A stretch of DNA of 64,000 nt. Origin: Atopobiaceae bacterium (GTDB lineage: Bacteria > Actinomycetota > Coriobacteriia > Coriobacteriales > Atopobiaceae). The stretch is taken from the NCBI GenBank assembly GCA_017941705.1, contig JAGAVX010000005.1:1-64000 (forward strand), written 5' to 3'. Below the pieces are notes generated by a model. That model saw nothing but the letters and a program-made list of their open reading frames with translations, made no database searches and was not told the origin of the DNA. Positions 1-7,616 of the stretch are shown here, piece after piece; within the stretch, counting starts at the first letter, position 1, and every line of letters begins with the position of its first letter. A program made the position numbers and the translations under genes.

Positions 1-1026
1 AGGCGGCTGTCCCTGGCTGCAGCGGCAGTCGCTGCCATCGCCTTGGTCTTGGGCATGGGATGCATCGCCTACGCCACTGGTTCGCTCGTAAGCGTGCAAC
101 GCTTTGTGACTCACCTCTTTGGCGGGCAAGAGCCAAAGGTCGAGATCGTCGACAAGATAGGTCGACCCGCTGGCGCTGCACAGAGCTCTGGAGGGGTCAC
201 CGTGAGCGCTGATGCAATCATCGGTGACAGAACCAGCATCGCTGTCATCTTCTCCATCACCAAGGACGACGGCACGCCCTTCGACGGTATCGAGCCATTG
301 GAAGGAGGTCTTCTGCCCCTCAGCTTCTCAGAGGACCTCGGCGTGGACTTTCCCCTGCTCACGAAGATTGCTCAGGGCACGGGTTCTACTGGCAGCTCGT
401 ACTTCTACGACGCCGACCCCGTCGATCATGCGATTCAGCTTGTCGAGACGCGCGGCTACACCGGCGTCGACGACCTTTCGCTCGTAGGACGAACAATGAC
501 GGTGCACCTCAGCGACCTGATTTACTACGATGAGGACATGGACCCCACGATCATCGCGCCAGGTGATTGGATGCTCACCTTCCCAATCAACTACGCGGAC
601 TCCAGCATCGAGCTACCTGCAGGGCAAAGCTTTGAGCTTGAGGGCTTCTATGAGGACGATTCGGCTGGCATTCGCGAACAGGTCGGTCGCATCGCCGCTC
701 ATGTTAACGAACTAGCCATATCCCCTATTGCACTGCATCTAAGCTACACCGCAGAGGAGCCTGCTACGTGGACCTCTGGCGAGAGCGGGCATCAGTCCGA
801 ACACGACGCGCAGCTTTCCAATCTGCTGCTCAGCATACCCATGAGCATCACCTTGCGAGACGGAAGCGTAGTTGAACTTGCGCGCCACACGGCAGGATCG
901 ATCTCGGCAAACGAGGAGGTCACGCACTGCGAGACAAACGTCTTCTTTGACCGCATTCTCGACCTCAACGAGGTCTCCAGCATCACCATAGGAGACACGA
1001 CCATCGAGCTAAGAGCCAAGGCGTAG
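1..1026 (+). CDS. DUF4179-like anti-sigma-type membrane protein (5' end outside window)
   Basis: The reading frame is open from base 1, so the N-terminus lies outside the window; a TTG/ATG start inside would cut a hydrophobic segment in half. The first ~30 visible residues (RRLSLAAAAVAAIALVLG and following) form one transmembrane helix. About 290 extracytoplasmic residues follow, with beta-rich character and phrases such as FSITKDDGTPFDG and a C-terminal SITIGDTTIEL. This layout, one helix plus an Ig-like outer part, resembles the outer part of DUF4179/RsgI-like anti-sigma proteins of Gram-positives, which usually have a short cytoplasmic N-terminus and lie next to an ECF sigma factor. That sigma gene would be upstream, out of view. 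The family call is by resemblance only; 'hypothetical membrane-anchored protein' is the safe fallback. Confidence 0.5.
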   Translation, partial: RRLSLAAAAVAAIALVLGMGCIAYATGSLVSVQRFVTHLFGGQEPKVEIVDKIGRPAGAAQSSGGVTVSADAIIGDRTSIAVIFSITKDDGTPFDGIEPLEGGLLPLSFSEDLGVDFPLLTKIAQGTGSTGSSYFYDADPVDHAIQLVETRGYTGVDDLSLVGRTMTVHLSDLIYYDEDMDPTIIAPGDWMLTFPINYADSSIELPAGQSFELEGFYEDDSAGIREQVGRIAAHVNELAISPIALHLSYTAEEPATWTSGESGHQSEHDAQLSNLLLSIPMSITLRDGSVVELARHTAGSISANEEVTHCETNVFFDRILDLNEVSSITIGDTTIELRAKA

Positions 1027-1037
1027 GGCAATGGGCG

Positions 1038-1200
1038 AAACCGCGGACGAGACAGCGACTAGTCCGCGGTTTGATGCAAGAATGAGCCTCGTTCCTGCAT
1101 GAAACCGCGGACTAGTTGTTCACTCGTCCGCGGTTTAGTACCAAATGACGTTCGCGTTTGGTATGAAACTGCGGACTAGACAGTGACTCGTCCGCGGTTT
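1038..1200. repeat. 64-bp-period array of CCGCGG palindromes
   Basis: Three 35-bp hairpins begin at 1038, 1102 and 1166, exactly 64 bp apart. Each has arms AAACCGCGGAC / GTCCGCGGTTT (AAACTGCGGAC in the third). Between them lie two different smaller palindromes: 1074-1100 (ATGCAAGAATGAG / CTCGTTCCTGCAT, GU-compatible) and 1139-1163 (TACCAAA / TTTGGTA). There is no T-run, so this is not a simple terminator, although it sits just after a gene end. Confidence 0.85.
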
Positions 1201-1246
1201 GATCTACTGTTGAACCCTCTTCGCAGACACAAACGAGGAGTGCGCC

Positions 1247-1259
1247 GGGGACTGTCCCC
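1247..1259. repeat. GGGGACTGTCCCC palindrome (dispersed family, copy 1)
   Basis: A 13-bp palindrome flanked by GTGCGCC on the left and AGCGCACC on the right, so the whole forms a ~30-bp hairpin. On the opposite strand it reads GGGGACAGTCCCC, the same as the copies near 4996, 31557 and 60605. It lies between the ends of the DUF4179-like gene and the convergent ManA-ROK gene. Confidence 0.8.
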
Positions 1260-1301
1260 AAGCGCACCCCTCGCCTTTGTTGGCAACTCTGCTGAAGAGC
1301 C

Positions 1302-3203
1302 CTACCTCACCAGCAGACTCGCACCGATGAGCCCCGCATCGCCACCGCAACGCGCGATCTCAAAGCGCAGCCTCGTCGGATTGAGCACGAGCTTCTTGGC
1401 CTTCTCGTGCACCAGCTCTATGAACCAGGGGTTGTACAGCGCAACCGATCCGCCAAAGACGAACACGTCGGGATCGACCACGCAGCTCACGTTCTGCACC
1501 GCGGTGGCAAGCGCGTCGGCCGCACGGTCGATGACCTTACGCGCGGTCTCGTCGCCCTGCTCGTACAGAGCAAAGACCTCGGCGGCGTCAACCGTGTGAC
1601 CCAGGTCCTTGGACGCAAGGCGCCCGATGGCCGTCCCGCTCGACTGATCCTCGAGCGAGCCCTTGTTCATCGTCGGGCGAACGTCCTCGAACTCGTTAAC
1701 CACCATGTTGAAGACCTCGGCCGCACACGAGTTGGCTCCGCCCACGATCTCGTTGCGATACACGTAGGCCCCGCCCACGCCCGTGGACACAGTGAAGAAG
1801 AAGACCGACTCGTAGCCCCAACCGGCGCCGCACACCGCTTCGGCCAGGCCGGCAACGTTCGCGTCATTGTTGAGGAACGTGCGGTGCTTGGTTGCCTGCT
1901 CGAGGAAGCTCACGATCTTGAAGTCTTCCCAGCCAGGCAGGTTGGGCGGATTCAAGATCCTGCCTGCAGCAAAGTTGAGCGGCCCGGGAGCACCCACGCC
2001 GATGCCAGCGTAGTCGATACCCCAGTTGTCGATGCAGTCGACCAGGCGCTGCAGGTTCTCGGCAGGCGTGAGGCTATGGTCGTTGGGCATGACCTCCTTG
2101 GCCAGCTCCTCACCATCCTTGCTGTACAGAGCAACGCGAAGCTGGGTACCACCGATGTCGATGCCCACGCGATTCTTGGCGGCATCCGCAGAAGCCGGCT
2201 CCTCGGCAAAGTTGCCCTTGCCCCATGCGCCTGCGGTAACGGTAGGCACGTAGCTGCAGATGAGCATCATGTCGCCCTGCAGGGACAGCGTCCCCGACCC
2301 GTGAGGAGCCACGAAGTGCGAGCCCTTGTGCACATCCCAGCTCCCGGCGGGCGTCGACACCAGGCCACCGGCACCGTCGACCACCGACAGGCACATGAAC
2401 GGATGGTTCTGCGACAGGCTGACCGGAGCATCGGGCTTCACACGCACGCGCAGCACCTCAAAGTACTCGCAGCTCATGAGCTTGGTAACACCGTCGACCT
2501 CGGGCGCAGTCACCTCGCCGGTGGTAGGCGCCTTGGCACCGTAGTCGATCACGTCCATCGCCTGCTGCAGGTGCAGCTCACGAAGGCTGCCGTCGGCCTG
2601 CCGACGGTCGAAGTCATACACGCGATAGGTCACGTCAGACGACTGCTGCGTCTCGAGGATCATCGTACCGTCCATGATGGCGTGCATCGTACCGGGACGG
2701 ATGTCAAAGAAGTCGCCCGCCTTGATGGGCACGAGGTTCTCGAGGTCGTCCCAACGACCCTCCTCGACCATCTGGGCAAACTCCTCGCGGTCGTGCGCCT
2801 TTTGGCCCACGATGATCTGACCGTCCTCCTTGGCATCGAGGACGTACCAGCACTCGGACTTGCCCAGAGAGCCGTCCTCATGCTCAAAGGCATAGGCGTC
2901 GTCGGGATGCACCTGAATCGAGAGGCTCTCGCGCGCATCGAGCACCTTGATCAGCAGCGGAAAGCGATCGCCGACCGCGCCCTCAAACAGCTCGTGATGC
3001 TCGTACCACAGCTGGGAAAGGGTCATGCCGTCATACGGACCGCCATCAATCGTGCAGTCGCCATGCGGATGCGCGGCAATGCCCCAGCACTCCCCCACTG
3101 GTCCATCGGGCAGGTCGTAACCAAACTCTGCAAGCCTGCGACCACCCCAGATGTTGTTGTGCAGCACCGGCTTGAGCATGATCAGTTCAGGACAAGAGCT
3201 CAC
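1302..3203 (-). CDS. Bifunctional fusion: class I mannose-6-phosphate isomerase + ROK-family sugar kinase
   Basis: The N-terminal ~330 residues are a ManA/Pmi type isomerase (mannose-6-P to fructose-6-P): LKPVLHNNIWGG, then the metal-site region IQVHPDDAYAFEHEDG, KSECWYVLD and GTMHAI. The C-terminal ~280 residues are a ROK kinase with the phosphate motif VGIDIGGTQLRVALY, NNDANVAGLAEA (catalytic Asp), STGVGGAY and VFGGSVA. The usual ROK Cys-rich zinc motif (CGxxGCxE) is absent. The protein is 633 residues, about the sum of the two families. The GTG at 3203 was chosen because AAGGGG lies 9 bases upstream; ATG at 3212 or 3179 is possible. It would place kinase and isomerase for mannose or fructose entry into glycolysis on one chain. 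The domain assignment is firm; the kinase substrate is inferred. Confidence 0.88.
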   Translation of the reverse strand: MSSCPELIMLKPVLHNNIWGGRRLAEFGYDLPDGPVGECWGIAAHPHGDCTIDGGPYDGMTLSQLWYEHHELFEGAVGDRFPLLIKVLDARESLSIQVHPDDAYAFEHEDGSLGKSECWYVLDAKEDGQIIVGQKAHDREEFAQMVEEGRWDDLENLVPIKAGDFFDIRPGTMHAIMDGTMILETQQSSDVTYRVYDFDRRQADGSLRELHLQQAMDVIDYGAKAPTTGEVTAPEVDGVTKLMSCEYFEVLRVRVKPDAPVSLSQNHPFMCLSVVDGAGGLVSTPAGSWDVHKGSHFVAPHGSGTLSLQGDMMLICSYVPTVTAGAWGKGNFAEEPASADAAKNRVGIDIGGTQLRVALYSKDGEELAKEVMPNDHSLTPAENLQRLVDCIDNWGIDYAGIGVGAPGPLNFAAGRILNPPNLPGWEDFKIVSFLEQATKHRTFLNNDANVAGLAEAVCGAGWGYESVFFFTVSTGVGGAYVYRNEIVGGANSCAAEVFNMVVNEFEDVRPTMNKGSLEDQSSGTAIGRLASKDLGHTVDAAEVFALYEQGDETARKVIDRAADALATAVQNVSCVVDPDVFVFGGSVALYNPWFIELVHEKAKKLVLNPTRLRFEIARCGGDAGLIGASLLVR

Positions 3204-3570
3204 ATGAACCATCCCCTTCTGCAGAGAAGAACCTATGTGTATTTGCTGGCACGTCAACCATACCCAACCGCAACGCAAAGAGGGACCGCAACAAAGCAAA
3301 CGGAACGTATGAGACGCTCAGAGCGACCGGCAGAGCGATAGTTCGCGTTAATCTTGCGGTGAGGCTTGGTAGTTTTGCCATTATGCACTCCGCTACGTGT
3401 ATAAAGACATGTAGCGGAGTGCGCTGTGCGCTTACCTTCGCTGGGGCGGGAGGGGCATTGGTTGCCGCCGTCCCCCTCCCGCCCGTCGCGAAAGGAAGGA
3501 AGGGTTGCCGATGACCCGGGCAGGGGCTGGTGACTCGAGCAGAGGCCGCGTACGTGCGACACCCGTTGGC
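3204..3570. other. Gene-free spacer with two strong hairpins
   Basis: 367 bp without a supportable gene. It holds hairpin 3385-3422 (arms GCACTCCGCTAC / GTAGCGGAGTGC) and hairpin 3444-3484 (arms GGGCGGGAGGGG / CCCCTCCCGCCC). The second lies downstream of the EIIC gene on the minus strand and may end its transcript, though it has no clear T-run. The promoter of the ManA-ROK gene should lie around 3220-3380, where short A/T-rich stretches occur. Confidence 0.6.
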
Positions 3571-4911
3571 TTAGGCCGCCTCGAGCTCTGCCTCGGCAGC
3601 CTGCTTGGCCATGACGCGCTCATGCACCTTCATGAAGGGCAGGTAGATAGCCACGCCGAGGGCGACAAGGATCACCTGCAGGATCACGGCGCGGAAGTCG
3701 CCGGCCGTGGCAAGGAAGCCACTCAGGAAGACCGGGGTCGTCCAGGGAACCATGACGACGCAGGGGTTGATGAGTCCGGCGACGGTGGCGAAGTAGGTGA
3801 TGATCATGAACAGATCGGGGATCAGCACGAACGGAATCATCAGGGGCAGGTTGTAGACGATCGGGTAGCCATAGATGACCGGCTCGTTGATGTTGAAGAT
3901 GCCAGGGCCGAGGGCGAGCGAAGCCACGGTCTTGCTGGTCTTGTTCTTGGAGAACAGGAACGTGGCAATGAGCAGGCAGAGCGTGCAGCCCGAGCCGCCG
4001 ATGAGGCCAAAGGTGTTGACGATCTGCATGTTCATGTAGTGGTCGGGCTGGATGGCCGCAAAGCCGCCGGAGGCATAGGCCGCCATGTTGTCGGTGATGA
4101 GGATGGTGAGCATGGGCTCGGCAAGCACGCCACTGATCGCGCTCTGGTGGATGCCCAGGCAGAACAGCAGGTTGGCAGCGGTGTAGATGATCACGACGCC
4201 CCAGATGTTGGAGTTGAGGCTCTGCAGCGGGGCCTGGACGAAGAGCTTGATGAGCGTCGGCACGTCGGTGTTGAAGCAGACGTGCAGCACGGTCGCAACC
4301 AGGCCAAAGACCGAAAGGGTCAGCAGCATCGGGATCATGACGTTAAAGGAGTCCGCAACGGCGGTCGGCACGCCCTCGCCCAGATTGATCTTGAGCTTGT
4401 CGACGCGTGCAAGCTTGATGAACAGCTCGGTTGCAAGGAGACCGATGATGATTGCCGCAAAGAGGCCGCTCGTGCCCGTGCTGGCGGTGGAGAACAGGCC
4501 ACCGGTCAGCTGGACGGCGCCGGTCTCCTCGACCGTCACCTCGACGCTCTGCGGAAGCGTCACAAAGAGCGAGGCGAGCGCGACCACGGCGGAGGCGATG
4601 TCGCCCGAGTAGCGCATGTTGTGTGCGTGACGATAGCCAACGACCGCGCAAAGCAGGATGGCCGAGACGCTCAGCGTGCCCTGCGTGAGCGCGTTGCCCC
4701 AGTACTGGGCGTTAGTCAGTGCCTCGTCCGCCAAAAACAGCGGGAAGACCACGTTGTTGATGAGCACCGCGATGCCCGCCAGGATGTAGAGGGGCATGAT
4801 GGTCGCAAACGCGTCACGCAGCGAGCGCAGGTGCACCTCCGAGCCAATCCTTCCCGAGATCTCGGCGAACTTGTCCAAGAACGCCTGTCCCTTTCCCTGT
4901 CCTTCACTCAT
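3571..4911 (-). CDS. PTS system EIIC, cellobiose/lactose (Lac family) type
   Basis: A 446-residue polytopic membrane protein that forms the sugar channel of a beta-glucoside PTS. It starts MSEGQGKGQAFLDKF with AAAGGAA upstream. About ten hydrophobic segments follow, with the family's typical SLRDAFATIMPLYILAG start, GIHQSAISGVLAEP in the middle and PGIFNINEPVIYGYPIVYN (substrate-site loop, Glu) near residue 330. The C-terminus is KQAAEAELEAA. It lies 190 bp downstream of a GH1 phospho-glucosidase on the same strand, so the two probably act in series: uptake as 6-phospho-beta-glucoside, then hydrolysis. A matching EIIB is 6 kb away at 11039; no EIIA is in the window. Confidence 0.92.
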   Translation of the reverse strand: MSEGQGKGQAFLDKFAEISGRIGSEVHLRSLRDAFATIMPLYILAGIAVLINNVVFPLFLADEALTNAQYWGNALTQGTLSVSAILLCAVVGYRHAHNMRYSGDIASAVVALASLFVTLPQSVEVTVEETGAVQLTGGLFSTASTGTSGLFAAIIIGLLATELFIKLARVDKLKINLGEGVPTAVADSFNVMIPMLLTLSVFGLVATVLHVCFNTDVPTLIKLFVQAPLQSLNSNIWGVVIIYTAANLLFCLGIHQSAISGVLAEPMLTILITDNMAAYASGGFAAIQPDHYMNMQIVNTFGLIGGSGCTLCLLIATFLFSKNKTSKTVASLALGPGIFNINEPVIYGYPIVYNLPLMIPFVLIPDLFMIITYFATVAGLINPCVVMVPWTTPVFLSGFLATAGDFRAVILQVILVALGVAIYLPFMKVHERVMAKQAAEAELEAA

Positions 4912-4995
4912 GTTCGTTCCTTTCCCTTCTTCCAGACGTACCTTCCTATTGCAACCCTGGAAACCCAGAGACGTTGCCTCTTCTCGGTGCACCCA

Positions 4996-5008
4996 GGGGA
5001 CAGTCCCC
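4996..5008. repeat. GGGGACAGTCCCC palindrome (dispersed family, copy 2)
   Basis: A 13-bp palindrome inside a longer hairpin flanked by CGGTGCACCCA and TAGCTGCACCGG. It lies in the spacer between the GH1 gene end and the EIIC start. Confidence 0.8.
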
Positions 5009-5103
5009 TAGCTGCACCGGTGTGCCGATTGGCGAGTGGCACGGCGGTCCCTTCTCCGCCTGTCACCGTCGGTACGCACCCTGCCGGACCGGCGCGCCGA
5101 TGG

Positions 5104-6522
5104 CTACTTCTCGGCGATCACGTGGGAGCTGGCCACGCGCCTCAGCCAGTCGGCCGACTCCTTGAGGTGACGGTTGTAGTTGTCCTGCAGGTTGACCTCG
5201 ACGAACCCGTAACGGTTCTTGTAGGCGTTGTTCCAGCTCCAGCAATCGATGACGCCCCAGTAGTGGTAACCGCGGCACTTGGCGCCCTCGGCGATGGCAC
5301 GCGCGACCCAACGCAGGTGGTCGCGCACGAAGGGCACGCGATACGAGGCGTCCTCGATGCAACCGTCCTCGTCGCGCGTCGCATTGTGCTCCTCGATGCC
5401 AATGCCGTTCTCAGAGACGAACCACTCCAGGTCGGGATAGTCACGCGTCATCGTCATCGCGAAGTCGTAGATGCCCTTGGGGTAGATTTCCCACCCACGG
5501 CTCTCGTTCATCACGGCATGAGGCCAGGCATACGGTTCGGCAAAGCAGGGGTTACCAAACTCGTCGGTGTCCTGGGCAGGTGCCTGCACGCGCGTAGGCT
5601 GGTAGTAGTTGAAGCCTAACCAGTCCACCTTGCCCAGGGCGAGAATCTCCTTGTCGCCGGCACGCACGGGAAGCGTGATGCCACGCTCTGCCAGGGTGTC
5701 GATCACGTCGGTGGGAAGCGAGCCCTTCGTCACCAGGTCGAGCCACCAACGGTTGTGTATGCCGTCAGTCATGCGCACGGCCTCCAGGTCGGCCGGAGTA
5801 GGATCCTCACGCGTGTAGGGCGGCGTAAAGCAGTTGATGAGGCCGATCTTGGCATCGGGGCGCACCACGCCCGCTGCCTGCAGCTCGCGGAAAGCGCCTG
5901 TCGCCAGCGCGTGGGCGAGGGAGATACCATACTGCACGTTACGGGCTCGCTGGTAGTCGTGCACGAACGGGTACCAGTTGCCGTGCTCGTAGCGCTGCTC
6001 GGGCTCGACGATGGGCTCGTTGAAGGTGAACCAGTGGACGACCTCCTGGCCAAACTCCTCAAAGGCGGTACGGGCATACTGGGCATATGCCTCGACAACC
6101 TCGCGGCTCTCCCAGCCACCACGACGGAAGAGATAGCCGGGCATGTCAAAGTGGTACAGGTTGACGAAGACCTCGATTCCCTCCTCCTTTGCCGCGGCGA
6201 GATAGCGGTGGTAGAAGTCGGCGCCCTCGCGATTCAGCTTTCCGTTCGCATCAAGCAGCCGGCTCCACTGCAGCGAGGTGCGCAGCGACGAGAGGCCAAG
6301 CTCGTGCAGAATCTTGAAGTCCTCGGCGTAGCGGGCGCCCATGTCGTTGCCCGCATAGGAGCCCACGCGATTGTGGAACGCACGGATGTCCTCGTTTGAC
6401 CAGAGGTCCCACATGTTCTCGAGCTTGCCGTGCGCTTGCCACATGCCCTCGGTCTGAGGGCCAGACATTGCCGCGCCAAAGAAGAAGTCATCAGGCAGGG
6501 TGTCGTAGGTCTTATCGCTCAT
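5104..6522 (-). CDS. GH1 family 6-phospho-beta-glucosidase / beta-glucosidase
   Basis: A 472-residue glycoside hydrolase family 1 enzyme of usual family length. The acid/base motif is HWFTFNEPIV (about residue 165) and the nucleophile motif is FVSENGIG (about residue 370). An early FFFGAAMSGPQTEG matches the substrate-pocket start, and YHYWGVIDCWSWNNAY is the C-terminal aglycone loop. The start ATG at 6522 has GGAGGAAG just upstream. It is the first gene of a minus-strand unit with the PTS EIIC and is divergent from a GntR regulator with a palindromic site between them. A cytoplasmic role splitting PTS-imported 6-phospho-beta-glucosides is inferred from the EIIC neighbour; an unphosphorylated substrate is possible. 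Confidence 0.9.
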   Translation of the reverse strand: MSDKTYDTLPDDFFFGAAMSGPQTEGMWQAHGKLENMWDLWSNEDIRAFHNRVGSYAGNDMGARYAEDFKILHELGLSSLRTSLQWSRLLDANGKLNREGADFYHRYLAAAKEEGIEVFVNLYHFDMPGYLFRRGGWESREVVEAYAQYARTAFEEFGQEVVHWFTFNEPIVEPEQRYEHGNWYPFVHDYQRARNVQYGISLAHALATGAFRELQAAGVVRPDAKIGLINCFTPPYTREDPTPADLEAVRMTDGIHNRWWLDLVTKGSLPTDVIDTLAERGITLPVRAGDKEILALGKVDWLGFNYYQPTRVQAPAQDTDEFGNPCFAEPYAWPHAVMNESRGWEIYPKGIYDFAMTMTRDYPDLEWFVSENGIGIEEHNATRDEDGCIEDASYRVPFVRDHLRWVARAIAEGAKCRGYHYWGVIDCWSWNNAYKNRYGFVEVNLQDNYNRHLKESADWLRRVASSHVIAEK

Positions 6523-6560
6523 CGCTTCCTCCATTGCTCTTGTATCAGCTTTCGCTTTAT

Positions 6561-6580
6561 AAATTAAACGCTTTTAATTT
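6561..6580. promoter_or_regulatory. Palindromic operator candidate in GH1/GntR divergent region
   Basis: AAATTAAACGCTTTTAATTT has perfect 8-bp arms and a CGCT centre. It is A/T-rich in a GC-rich context and lies 39 bp before the GH1 start and 95 bp before the GntR start. Both position and symmetry fit the operator of the adjacent GntR/HutC-type regulator. Confidence 0.6.
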
Positions 6581-6674
6581 TCTTTGCAAGTACGTATTTG
6601 GAGATTTCCTAAGAGGTTCTCCTTCTGCCGCAAGCGGTCACCATACAATGAGAGGCAGGGGGAAAGGAACGAGC

Positions 6675-7394
6675 ATGCTCAAGTACGAGGAACTGGTCAA
6701 CACACTGCTGGGCGAGATTGCCAAAGGTGTCTACAAGAAGGGCGAGCGTCTGCCCACCACTCCGCAGATCTGCGAGATATATGGGGTGAGCAACACGACG
6801 GTCAAGCGTGCGATGGACGTGCTTGAGTCTTACGGAATCGTGGCGCGCAGGCGCGGGTCGGGCGTCTACGTCAAGGAGACCGAGGTTCCCAACACCGACT
6901 CGCACCAAGGCAGCAGCTCGCACCAGATGTCGGGCATGACTGCCGAATGCGCTGACAGGGGCCAGAAGCTCGAGAGCGAGGTCAAGTACTTCACGGTGGC
7001 AAGACCAGTCCAGAACGTGGCAGAGCGGCTCGACATGGATCCCGATGCGTTTGCCTACCGGATCGCACGCGTGCGCAAGGTCGACGACACTCCCACGGTG
7101 GTCGAGTACACCGTCATGCCCATCGACCTCATTCCCGGCCTGCGCGAAAGCAACCTCTACGGCTCCGTCTACTCATACATCGAGGATGAGCTTGGACTCA
7201 AGATCGGCAGCGCACACCGCACCATCAAGGCGGTCATGCCGACCGACAACGAGCGCGAGTGGCTCCAGATCGGCGACAACGAGCCGCTCCTCGAGGTGCG
7301 ACAGGTTGCCTACCTGGCCGACGGCACGCCCTTCGAGTTCTCGGTCTCACGCCATACGAGCGACTACGAGTTCTTCAGCGTCAGCACGCGCTAG
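6675..7394 (+). CDS. GntR family (HutC/UTRA type) transcriptional regulator
   Basis: A 239-residue regulator. Residues 1-70 are a winged helix: MLKYEELVNTLLGEIAKG, then TTPQICEIYGVSNTTVKRAM and GIVARRRGSGVYV. From about residue 105 a UTRA ligand-binding domain follows (FAYRIARVRKVDDTPTVVEYTVMP ... FEFSVSRHTSDYEFFSV). A linker of ~30 polar residues separates them. The ATG at 6675 follows AAAGGAAC. The family senses phosphorylated sugars; here the divergent GH1-EIIC unit is the obvious target, probably derepressed by a 6-phospho-beta-glucoside. The palindrome at 6561-6580 is the likely binding site. Confidence 0.9.
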   Translation: MLKYEELVNTLLGEIAKGVYKKGERLPTTPQICEIYGVSNTTVKRAMDVLESYGIVARRRGSGVYVKETEVPNTDSHQGSSSHQMSGMTAECADRGQKLESEVKYFTVARPVQNVAERLDMDPDAFAYRIARVRKVDDTPTVVEYTVMPIDLIPGLRESNLYGSVYSYIEDELGLKIGSAHRTIKAVMPTDNEREWLQIGDNEPLLEVRQVAYLADGTPFEFSVSRHTSDYEFFSVSTR

Positions 7395-7412
7395 CAGAGC
7401 AGCCGTAGCACG

Positions 7413-7587
7413 CACTGTGGACGCCACACGATGCAAATACACGTCACAGCCGTACACAGTGCACAACTGTGGACGCTTTATACGAAGAATCAGGCAAAAC
7501 CGAGCCTCTTTTACGTCTAGAACGTCCACAGTCGACAACTGTGGACGGCCAGGACGCAAAAAGCCATCCTCAGCCGTCCATAGTGCA
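7413..7587. repeat. Triple-hairpin ACTGTGGACG repeat array (copy 1)
   Basis: Three consecutive long hairpins: CACTGTGGACG (7413) with CGTACACAGTG (7451-7461); ACTGTGGACG (7466) with CGTCCACAGT (7523-7532); ACTGTGGACGGC (7538) with GCCGTCCATAGT (7573-7584). They are separated by only 4-5 bases. A related array lies at 28065-28236. It is placed between two convergent gene ends. The loops are long (27-47 bases) and A-rich and no T-run follows. Confidence 0.8.
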
Positions 7588-7616
7588 CTGACCTGAGCAG
7601 TCGGAGCGATTGCGCG

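Noticed and set aside
1038-1200. CRISPR array
   Set aside because: Units are palindromes with palindromic spacers, only three copies, and no cas genes nearby.
1407-3341. 644-codon plus-strand ORF opposite the ManA-ROK gene
   Set aside because: Antisense shadow produced by codon bias in a GC-rich gene; the minus-strand product has full family motifs.
3505-5619. 704-codon plus-strand ORF spanning EIIC and GH1
   Set aside because: Runs across two well-supported minus-strand genes and their spacer, with a His/Asp/Arg-rich composition typical of antisense frames.
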